Positions 1-5,313 of a DNA stretch of 5,313 nt are shown here, one piece after another. Origin of the DNA: GCA-2693325 sp036343635 (GTDB taxonomy: Bacteria > Latescibacterota > UBA2968 > UBA8231); contig JAYYVF010000092.1 of the NCBI GenBank assembly GCA_036343635.1, positions 1-5,313 on the forward strand. The letters run 5' to 3'. How positions within the stretch are numbered: position 1 is the stretch's first letter; each line of letters opens with the position of its first letter. The notes under the pieces are model-generated. The model was given only the letters and a program-made list of their open reading frames with translations, did not search any database and had not been told where the DNA came from. Both the position numbers and the translations under genes were made by a program.

Positions 1-704
1 CCAGTGTTGTAGTTGCTCTTGCTGGGGATAGGTATTTTGCTCATCAGGAAATTTTAGACCAACAAGAATCCAGCCTAAAAGACATCTATGTTGATTTACA
101 GAAGGATTATGCGCTAACGTGCTCTACCGATGTGGCTTCAAAATCAGAAATAAAAGAAATAATTCTTCTTCTACGTCATGCATCTCGTGACTCTGTCCTC
201 AATGACTCCACAATAAATGCAAACTTTTACGGTATTCTTGAGTTTAGATATTTCGATAGAACTGTAGCGAATACTATAAATTATGATTCAAAAATTAAGT
301 ACGCGGGTAAACAAATTATACAAAATGATAGTTTGTCGCACATCCTGGCATCTTACTATGAACAAAGACTCAATAACCTGTCCCTGATAACAGAGTCTCG
401 AAAAGATTATTCGTTTAATTTTGAGCGTATAATATCTGAAGAGAGTGGATACTTAGACAACGGAGTGTCTTTCCCACACGGTATTTCAAAAAAACCATTT
501 GCTGTAGTCTTGGAGGAAATGACGTCAAACATTCGAATTATGTCTCAAGTATCGGGCCAGATTGGTTTTAACCAATTTCACCGTAATGTTTTAAAAAACA
601 CATCGGATTTACAAAAAAGTTCAATGGCAGCTATTGAAGCATTCTTTGATGATAAGGGAATCGAATATGAGAAGTTCAATCCCTCATACGAATTTGATTT
701 ATAA
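1..704 (+). CDS. Probable membrane-anchored protein, DUF6090-like (5' end off window)
   Basis: The reading frame is open from the left edge (first whole codon at 3) to a TAA at 702-704, giving 233 visible residues; the true start lies outside. A GTG at 132 could be called as a start, but the 43 codons before it are protein-like: a hydrophobic stretch (SVVVALAG) followed by a charged segment (LDQQESSLKDIYVDLQKDY). A membrane helix, then a charged helix, then a stretch like IIQNDSLSHILASYYEQR is the layout I know from the DUF6090 type of single-pass proteins, whose function is unknown. That match is by eye only. No catalytic motif is visible. The gene looks more AT-rich than the minus-strand genes and ends 17 bases before a tRNA-Tyr fragment, so it may be the last gene of an integrated element. 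That it is a real coding sequence is likely; the family is tentative. Confidence 0.72.
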   Translation, partial: SVVVALAGDRYFAHQEILDQQESSLKDIYVDLQKDYALTCSTDVASKSEIKEIILLLRHASRDSVLNDSTINANFYGILEFRYFDRTVANTINYDSKIKYAGKQIIQNDSLSHILASYYEQRLNNLSLITESRKDYSFNFERIISEESGYLDNGVSFPHGISKKPFAVVLEEMTSNIRIMSQVSGQIGFNQFHRNVLKNTSDLQKSSMAAIEAFFDDKGIEYEKFNPSYEFDL

Positions 705-720
705 AGTTATGAAAATAAAA

Positions 721-783
721 GGGATTCTGACTGTAAATCTGTTGTCTTAGACTTCGTAGGTTCGAATTCTGCTCCCCCTACCC
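721..783 (+). pseudogene. 3' fragment of a tRNA-Tyr(GTA) gene, probable att-site scar
   Basis: Visible parts are a canonical anticodon loop CTGTAAA at 731-737 (anticodon GTA at 733-735), a long class II variable arm with stem GTC/GAC at 744-752, a T arm with stem GTAGG/TCTGC (756-760, 768-772; all five positions pair, two as G-T) around loop TTCGAAT (761-767), an acceptor 3' strand TCCCCCT (773-779), A780 and then CCC in place of CCA. The D arm and the 5' acceptor strand are absent: the bases before it are AT-rich spacer and then the stop codon of the preceding gene. The anticodon stem TCTGA/TCTGT has two T-T mismatches, so identity to a real tRNA seems to begin at about the anticodon loop. 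That is a common crossover point for tRNA-targeting integrases. It cannot be a functional tRNA. Confidence 0.82.
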
Positions 784-795
784 TTCTTAGGAAGG
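782..795 (+). terminator. Short hairpin directly after the tRNA fragment
   Basis: CCTTC (782-786) and GAAGG (791-795) form a perfect 5-bp stem with a TTAG loop. It starts at the 3' end of the tRNA fragment and could be the remnant of the tRNA gene's own terminator. The following bases are CTCTT rather than a clear T run, so termination is doubtful; only the hairpin itself is seen. Confidence 0.3.
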
Positions 796-800
796 CTCTT

Positions 801-849
801 AAATACAAGTGTGTTCCTACTTTTTTAGTCTAAGATCCTACAAATACAA
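801..849 (+). repeat. Direct repeat AAATACAA, two copies
   Basis: AAATACAA occurs at 801-808 and 842-849, in similar surroundings (a CTT or CTAC just before, and a C or G just after). The copies lie between the tRNA fragment and the putative integrase start, which is where arm-type integrase or excisionase binding sites would sit. Eight-base repeats in AT-rich DNA can arise by chance, so the functional reading is only a suggestion. Confidence 0.25.
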
Positions 850-856
850 CGTATCA

Positions 857-952
857 ATAGCATCCATTGGTCCCCCTCCTTATATTGGTTCCCATAGCAT
901 TACAAAGAATCACGGACATTTACAGCGATTTACGGGATTCAACTACACCTTT
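857..952 (+). pseudogene. Degraded N-terminus of a tyrosine recombinase (integrase)
   Basis: From 857 the frame reads I-A-S-I-G-P and continues to SITKNHGHLQRFTGFN at 896-943. Many tRNA-targeting integrases begin MASI, then a segment like SPYWF, then a basic Q-R-S-T-G segment. Here ATG has become ATA at 857. The YWF segment (883-891) is in another frame from the flanking parts, and a TAG follows it at 895. That pattern would need at least two small compensating indels. The frame then runs to a TAA near 975 without recognisable integrase sequence, and no catalytic R...HxxR...Y boxes are found further on. Position (about 75 bases past the tRNA fragment) and direction (away from it) are as expected for int. 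The match is by eye to family consensus and rests on few residues, so it is inference, not proof. Confidence 0.4.
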
Positions 953-1183
953 TACCCCCTCCCTCGTTTTCCAGTATAAGCCAAAAGACAAAAACAATAG
1001 AATAGAGCGGAAAGGAATTCAAAAATGGACGGTGACCTTGAAATTATGACGTTATGAAAAAAAACTTTCGAATCCGGACCCTTGGGGATACTTCCTGAAG
1101 GAAGAGGAATAGTGTTAGAGGAAAATATATAAAACATCTTGTCGAAATTTCTGATATTATCATTACAAAAATTGGGGTCTCTA
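953..1183. other. Intergenic stretch without a recognisable gene
   Basis: Only short, low-complexity frames are present on both strands, and none resembles a known family. It contains an A8 run at 1057-1064 and a perfect hairpin CTTCC-TGAA-GGAAG at 1091-1104. On the minus strand the hairpin and the T run (26 bases apart) lie downstream of the small ORF ending at 1184, but they are too far apart for a standard Rho-independent terminator. It probably consists of decayed remains of the element to its left. Confidence 0.55.
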
Positions 1184-1378
1184 TTAAGATCCTCCTGCCC
1201 TACGGACACCAGGCGGCTCTATAAATGCATCAGCAACAGCCACCCGAATTTTCTTCGATTCATAATAGCCATCTTTCACCCGTTTTCTAATCCACTCAAG
1301 CCTCTCTTGCTGGCTGCGAGGCAGGTCTGCACCTGTGTCTAGGTGTTCCGGTATTTTCTGATTGCGTTTAAATTTCAT
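1184..1378 (-). CDS. Small protein, FlgM-like (tentative)
   Basis: 64 residues from ATG at 1378 to TAA at 1184. A TTG at 1411 would add 11 residues; neither start has a convincing Shine-Dalgarno, and ATG is preferred because MKFKRNQ looks like a natural start. The central part, LPRSQQERLEWIRKRVKDGY followed by YESKKIRVAVADAF, has the spacing of the C-terminal helices of FlgM-type anti-sigma-28 proteins (a charged helix, then G-x-Y, then a residue-rich K/E-x-x-x-A-x-A helix). In that family this part binds the sigma factor. The protein has no signal peptide or membrane segment and should be cytoplasmic. It follows the co-polymerase gene by 75 bases on the same strand with no clear terminator between, so it could be the last gene of that operon. 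No flagellar gene is in view; a general small regulator of another kind is equally possible. Confidence 0.6.
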   Translation of the reverse strand: MKFKRNQKIPEHLDTGADLPRSQQERLEWIRKRVKDGYYESKKIRVAVADAFIEPPGVRRAGGS

Positions 1379-1453
1379 AGTCAAAAATGGCCCTATGTTA
1401 TTTATCGGCAATCAAATGCCAGCGTCCAGAAATTATTCTTTTTATTTACATTT

Positions 1454-2632
1454 CTATCGCTTTAATTGATCGCGTATAGCCGTCAAATTTATTCTATTTT
1501 CTTCAGAAAGTTTGGAAAACGCCTCAATAATAAATATTAAGATAACGGATAGAGTCAGAGTTAAAACAACAGATATAATCAATATCAATGCTCTATTCGG
1601 TGCACTACGTATTTCAGGGACAATAGCCGGATCTAAGACGTTCAGAGTCGGAATATCCTGGGCTTTGCTAAGCTTCGCATCTTCCAATTGAGCTGCGAGA
1701 AAAGCCAAGACCTGCTCGTCAACTTTTAATTCCATAACTAATTGAGCATATTCCAAAGCCAAGATTGGCCACTCACGAATTGATGGACCCAAGGCGGCAT
1801 ATGTCGCGCTTTTATTTTTGTTTTGAACATCCGATCCAACAATCTCAAAAAGTTGCGACCTAAGTTCATCAATTTCCATTTGAAGAAGCTGTCTTTCTTC
1901 GTGATCTGGATGTAAGCGACGAGAAGCAACCCCCAATTTCACTTCAAGTAAAGCCAGTTCCTGAACTAGGCGTTGAGTCAATTCAAACAAGGCGCTTGTC
2001 TGTGCGGAGACATCTACAATACCTTTTTCTTGTTGAAAACGTTGTAAAATTATAACATTCTCTTCAATTTCCTCCTGTACCGATTGCATTCTTTCTTCTA
2101 AAAATCCGGCCAGCTCGCTTGCTTGAACCTGTTGGTTTTCTCGATTAACATAATCCAATTCTCGTCCCAAAGCATTTGCCATATCCGATGCACCTTCTGC
2201 GGTCGAAGCCTCCACAGAAATTACAAGTGCCCCATCACGCGTTAATTCACTTTTAACATTTTCGCGAAATTGATCTATAGCTAATTCACGACTTTCAACG
2301 CCATAATCTGCTGACAAATTGAATCGATCTACAATTGTTCCCAGTACTCTCCGGCTTTCTAAAAGTGTAATCAATCGCTCCCCTGGGGTTGCCTGTCCCA
2401 ATAGACCAGTGAGTCCACCCGGGATAGTTGCCCCCATCAACATATTAAGTTCCAAAGAGCTGCTATCACTCTCTACAGGAATGAGGGTCGTTTCTGCTTC
2501 CCATTTTTTTGGTAAAATAAAAACAATAGCGGTCGATAAAGCACCAATAACTATAACCGGCCAAAAAATCAGACGGCGCCATTTTACAATTACGAAAACG
2601 TATTCTAAAAGATTCCTATCTCGTTTTTCCAT
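1454..2632 (-). CDS. Wzz/KpsE-type polysaccharide co-polymerase (chain-length determinant)
   Basis: 392 residues, ATG at 2632, TAG at 1454. Polysaccharide co-polymerases sit in the inner membrane with a large periplasmic helical domain; they set chain length or couple polymerisation to the outer-membrane exporter. Seen here: a short cytoplasmic N-terminus, TM1 about residues 20-40, a Wzz-like domain after it (KKWEAETTLIPV, about 42-53), long charged helices likely to form coiled coil (about 170-270 and 290-322), the proline-rich segment LDPAIVPEIRSAPNR (about 333-347) that normally precedes TM2, and TM2 about 348-370. The C-terminal tail is short and has no Walker motifs or tyrosine cluster, so there is no fused BY-kinase. 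Size and layout resemble KpsE-like proteins more than Wzc. It starts 2 bases after the exporter's stop (TGATAATG), which points to translational coupling. The exact polysaccharide is unknown. Confidence 0.92.
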   Translation of the reverse strand: MEKRDRNLLEYVFVIVKWRRLIFWPVIVIGALSTAIVFILPKKWEAETTLIPVESDSSSLELNMLMGATIPGGLTGLLGQATPGERLITLLESRRVLGTIVDRFNLSADYGVESRELAIDQFRENVKSELTRDGALVISVEASTAEGASDMANALGRELDYVNRENQQVQASELAGFLEERMQSVQEEIEENVIILQRFQQEKGIVDVSAQTSALFELTQRLVQELALLEVKLGVASRRLHPDHEERQLLQMEIDELRSQLFEIVGSDVQNKNKSATYAALGPSIREWPILALEYAQLVMELKVDEQVLAFLAAQLEDAKLSKAQDIPTLNVLDPAIVPEIRSAPNRALILIISVVLTLTLSVILIFIIEAFSKLSEENRINLTAIRDQLKR

Positions 2633-2634
2633 TA

Positions 2635-4326
2635 TCAGCCCGAAGTAAGCGATGCATATAGCAGAATGATTGTTGACACCTGCCCTACTACATCCATAAT
2701 TTCAGTAAAAAGGTTCCAATAGTTTCGATCAGGTCGTTCTTTCACCCATATCCTGTCACCTGGCTGAATCGTCACTCCATCTTTGACTCTTTTTACCTCA
2801 CCCGTTCGCCCTTTAACAAGACGAATTTCCTTCGAAGCCTTCCAGCTTACTCCTCCCGCGCGGGCCACATAATCTGAAACAGCGTATTCGTCTACAAAAG
2901 GAACCACGCCAGGCTGTGAGATGGCACCACTAACGTGGACCATCTGTAGCATCCGCGGGATATGAACCGCATCACCAGGTAAAAGTTCTATATCATGCTC
3001 GTTATTACCGTCCTCAAAAAGCTCCACCAAATCAACCGACATTGTCCCAAACCGTTCACGAGACTTCATTATAAAATACTGATTTTCATCCTCAGTTCGC
3101 TCTGAAACAGGAATAGTCCTAATCCGTTCAAATTCTAAATCGGTTAAACCTGCATCGCCGAGAGCATCGATTGCTTTCTTTCGAACAATTCGAGCTTCAG
3201 CCAATGAAGCCAACGGAGTAAAACCACCTGCAAGTTCAATCAATTCTCGTAATCGAAGACCTGATCCGTCAACCACGTAGTAACCCGGCTGAGATACCTG
3301 TCCCGAAATGAAGACCTCACGTGCGGTGTGATATTCCGTAAGTTCTCGCAAAACTACCCAATCATCCAACTGCAATTCCATATCGGCACCTGGCACACCA
3401 GCTAAAATACCCCTAATATCGACCGGAATCACAGTTCTTTCTTTACCAGATCTATCGTATCTATAAAGCACGACCCTATCCAAATCACTTCTCGGAAGCA
3501 CCCCCAAAGACAAACGAATTAAGTGGCCAACGCTATCTCCATGAGCAAACTCATAAAACCCCGGACGTTTGAAAGCCCCCAAACTACCCACCTTACCCAT
3601 ATATTTCGAAACAAATAGGACATCACCATCGCTCAAGTAAGGGTCGTAATAGGAATCTCCCGTGGCATCATACATGATTAAATCTACGCGACGCAAAGAA
3701 GCCCCCGTTAATTGATTAACTAGTTGTTCGGTTGTGCGAGAGTTTCTTAGTAACATGCGCTCTTGATTACTTAAATAGCGAGTTTTTACAACATATATAT
3801 TCCGGCTAGTAGCATCTTCTCGAAGTCCTCCTGCACGTTCCAAAACCTGACTAACCCGCTGTGTTCCTGTCGCCTCATAAACTCCGGGTTTATTGACCAG
3901 ACCAAGGATTGACACAGGAAATTTTCGCATTTTCATAAGTTGGATTGTTAATTCACCAACTTTGATTATTTCTGAAAAACGTTCTTGAATAAGTTGACGA
4001 GCACGGGATAGCGACATACCTGCAACATTAATGGTACCTACGTTGGGAATAAAAATGCCACCTTCAGCCAGAACAACGGATACCAAAGGCACATCCATAC
4101 CAGTAATAAAGACAAGGAATTCGTCACCCGGGCCAACTTCATATTTCCCCGAGGCCATTAAATCCCGATACGCCTCCCAACCTATAAGCGCACCAGTCTC
4201 TTGCAATTCTTCAGGTTGCTCTACTTCTACTGAAGAATTTGCACTATTATAATTCTGAGGATAAACGGCCACGCAAAACCAGGATAAAAGAAGAAAGACT
4301 CGTACACAATTTCTAACTACAGACAA
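2635..4326 (-). CDS. Wza-like polysaccharide export protein with four SLBB-like domains
   Basis: 563 residues, TTG start at 4326, TGA at 2635. Proteins of this family form the outer-membrane/periplasmic channel for capsule or exopolysaccharide. Seen: an N-terminal hydrophobic signal segment (about 8-22), a Poly_export domain opening with YEVGPGDEF (62-70) and running to about 135, then SLBB-like repeats starting at about 138 (VSILGLVNKPGVYEA), 246 (VGSLGAFKRPGFYEF), 338 (VFISGQVSQPGYYVV) and 463 (VHVSGAISQPGVVPF), most ending in a RAGG/LAGG-type helix. PGD turns recur near 450 and 522. A hydrophobic C-terminal helix (about 546-560) would suit the membrane-spanning alpha-barrel of Wza. It is longer than E. 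coli Wza (379 residues), the excess being extra SLBB domains. Cys18 sits in SWFC, not a lipobox, so lipidation is unlikely. The TTG is chosen because GGAGGAG lies 5 bases upstream and it gives a complete signal sequence. Confidence 0.93.
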   Translation of the reverse strand: MSVVRNCVRVFLLLSWFCVAVYPQNYNSANSSVEVEQPEELQETGALIGWEAYRDLMASGKYEVGPGDEFLVFITGMDVPLVSVVLAEGGIFIPNVGTINVAGMSLSRARQLIQERFSEIIKVGELTIQLMKMRKFPVSILGLVNKPGVYEATGTQRVSQVLERAGGLREDATSRNIYVVKTRYLSNQERMLLRNSRTTEQLVNQLTGASLRRVDLIMYDATGDSYYDPYLSDGDVLFVSKYMGKVGSLGAFKRPGFYEFAHGDSVGHLIRLSLGVLPRSDLDRVVLYRYDRSGKERTVIPVDIRGILAGVPGADMELQLDDWVVLRELTEYHTAREVFISGQVSQPGYYVVDGSGLRLRELIELAGGFTPLASLAEARIVRKKAIDALGDAGLTDLEFERIRTIPVSERTEDENQYFIMKSRERFGTMSVDLVELFEDGNNEHDIELLPGDAVHIPRMLQMVHVSGAISQPGVVPFVDEYAVSDYVARAGGVSWKASKEIRLVKGRTGEVKRVKDGVTIQPGDRIWVKERPDRNYWNLFTEIMDVVGQVSTIILLYASLTSG

Positions 4327-4331
4327 ATTCG

Positions 4332-4338
4332 CTCCTCC
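4332..4338 (-). promoter_or_regulatory. Strong ribosome binding site for the export protein
   Basis: On the minus strand GGAGGAG is followed by 5 bases (CGAAT) and TTG. This near-consensus Shine-Dalgarno fixes the TTG at 4326 as the start and may offset the weak start codon. The 46-base gap between hemW and this gene has no terminator-like hairpin and no convincing promoter, so read-through from hemW is plausible. Confidence 0.8.
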
Positions 4339-4372
4339 AATATCTATACATAATTATTTTCAACGTTATAAA

Positions 4373-5313
4373 TTAATCATACTCAAGAATTTCGGTGGCT
4401 TCAACAGCAAGCGAATCAGCTAAGACAAAAGAATCAGGAGAAATTCTCAAGAAGCCATTCTCAATCCCCCAACGTCCCGAACCTTCAATATCTTTATAAC
4501 GAAGATGATTAGAAAGTAATAATTGTTCACGGGCTGTTAACCTTACTCCTTGGTGAGTACGCAATCCCAACCAGAACCGATCTCTCAGGGCCGTCTGGTT
4601 AGACAACACTTCCTCACCTTCGACCACATTCGATCCATGCTCGATCCGGTCCATATATGATTCTAAATTGCAAGTATTCCACCACCTTTGAGGGTAGTAG
4701 TAACTATGAGACGAAAGACCAACACCTATGTATGGTTTGTCGCACCAGTAAACTGAATTGTGCCGACACAAATAACCAGGCTTTGAAAAATTGGAGACCT
4801 CGTAATGTAGGTAGCCGGCCTTTAGCATTTCTCTTCGAATCCATTCATACTGAAAAGCATCAAGATCTTCGTCAACTTCAATCATTCGACCTGAATCACG
4901 CAAAGATGTGAACGGCGTACCCTCTTCGAAAATGAGGCCATATGTAGATATATGCTCTGGCCCCAATTCAATTCCCGTACGAAGGCTATCTTGCCAATCC
5001 CGTTCTGACACATTTGGGATACTAAACATCAAATCAATATTTACATTTTCAAATCCACACTCGCGAGCATGTTCGAACGCGTCGACCGCATCCTCCACGC
5101 TATGAACACGACCTAACCGATTTAGCGTTTGAGCATTAAAAGATTGGACACCAATACTCAAACGATTAAAACCTACCTCGAGAAGGGCTTTAAATTTCTG
5201 TTTGTCAACACTCCCTGGATTTGCTTCAATTGTAATTTCTGCATCAGAAGCAATACCGCAAACATCGTTAACCGTAGAAAGTATCCGTCCTAAATGTACG
5301 GGATCCAATTGCG
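4373..5313 (-). CDS. hemW: HemW, radical SAM heme chaperone (N-terminus off window)
   Basis: 312 residues are visible; the frame is open to the right edge (last whole codon CAA at 5309-5311), so the TTG at 5308 is not the true start. HemW proteins are usually near 380 residues, so about 70 are missing, including the CxxxCxxC that binds the 4Fe-4S cluster. HemW is a cytoplasmic heme-binding chaperone, often misnamed oxygen-independent coproporphyrinogen III oxidase (HemN). Counting the TTG codon as 1, visible motifs are EANPGS (28-33), NRLSIGVQSF (48-57), LGRVH (65-69), NIDLMFSIP (90-98), EVSNF (170-174), CRHNSVYW (181-188), GVGLSSHSY (195-203) and the C-terminal LGLRTHQGV segment (about 248-256). 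These together are typical of HemW and not of true HemN. The usual YGLPGQT segment reads FSIPNVS here. Stop TAA at 4373; it lies upstream of, and in line with, the export genes. Confidence 0.93.
   Translation of the reverse strand, partial: QLDPVHLGRILSTVNDVCGIASDAEITIEANPGSVDKQKFKALLEVGFNRLSIGVQSFNAQTLNRLGRVHSVEDAVDAFEHARECGFENVNIDLMFSIPNVSERDWQDSLRTGIELGPEHISTYGLIFEEGTPFTSLRDSGRMIEVDEDLDAFQYEWIRREMLKAGYLHYEVSNFSKPGYLCRHNSVYWCDKPYIGVGLSSHSYYYPQRWWNTCNLESYMDRIEHGSNVVEGEEVLSNQTALRDRFWLGLRTHQGVRLTAREQLLLSNHLRYKDIEGSGRWGIENGFLRISPDSFVLADSLAVEATEILEYD

Noticed and set aside
745..835. Nine-base inverted repeat TCTTAGACT / AGTCTAAGA (745-753, 827-835)
   Set aside because: The first arm is the tRNA variable arm, which is itself self-complementary, so the match is easily explained by that and by chance.
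867..1049. 60-residue open frame on the plus strand
   Set aside because: It overlaps the integrase-like remnant in another frame, its residues resemble no family, and no ribosome binding site precedes it.
1066..1074. Second tRNA T-loop (TTCGAATCC-like)
   Set aside because: The flanking five-base segments do not pair and no other tRNA arm is nearby, so it is probably chance.
1057..1104. Rho-independent terminator for the minus-strand genes (hairpin at 1091-1104 and T run at 1057-1064)
   Set aside because: The hairpin and the T run are 26 bases apart, and no GC-rich stem directly abuts the T run.
952..1209. 85-residue open frame on the minus strand
   Set aside because: Low-complexity composition with an aromatic/serine-rich tail; it overlaps the end of the more convincing small ORF at 1184-1378 and has no family resemblance.
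1412..1453. Terminator after the co-polymerase gene
   Set aside because: Only a weak four-base stem (GGCA/TGCC) is present near 1405-1420, with no T run, so read-through into the small ORF cannot be excluded.
4339..4372. Promoter between hemW and the export gene (TTGAAA and TATAGA on the minus strand)
   Set aside because: The two hexamers are only about 10 bases apart, and a start point there would fall at or inside the ribosome binding site.

Overview
The window suggests a Gram-negative bacterium: it encodes a Wza-like outer-membrane polysaccharide export protein, a Wzz/KpsE-like inner-membrane co-polymerase and HemW. The lineage cannot be fixed from the sequence. The style of the small ORF and of the integrase remnant is loosely reminiscent of Verrucomicrobiota, but this is only an impression. 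The right two thirds look like ordinary chromosome; the left third is more AT-rich and looks like the edge of an integrated, decaying mobile element.

Layout. Positions 1-704 (+) hold the 3' part of a gene that enters from the left edge. It encodes a probable membrane-anchored protein resembling the DUF6090 type, of unknown function. Positions 705-1183 carry no intact gene. They contain a 3' fragment of a tRNA-Tyr gene (anticodon loop, variable arm, T arm and 3' acceptor strand, about 721-783), a short hairpin directly after it, and about 75 bases further on a degraded stretch that reads like the N-terminus of a tyrosine recombinase pointing away from the tRNA fragment. This is the usual geometry of an att site plus int gene, but the 5' half of the tRNA is missing and the integrase is ruined.

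From 1184 to the right edge everything is on the minus strand, in transcription order: hemW (N-terminus off the right edge, stop at 4373), a 46-base gap, a large export protein with four SLBB-like domains (4326-2635, TTG start behind a strong GGAGGAG), then after 2 bases a Wzz-type chain-length/co-polymerase protein (2632-1454), then a small FlgM-like ORF (1378-1184).

How they work together: the export protein and the co-polymerase would form the outer- and inner-membrane parts of one polysaccharide secretion machine and are almost certainly translationally coupled. HemW is a housekeeping heme chaperone that is probably just upstream in the same direction. The small protein may be a regulator, but this rests on weak similarity. 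No glycosyltransferase, Wzx/Wzy or tyrosine kinase is in view. On the downstream side, the same-strand gene run ends where the mobile-element scar begins.
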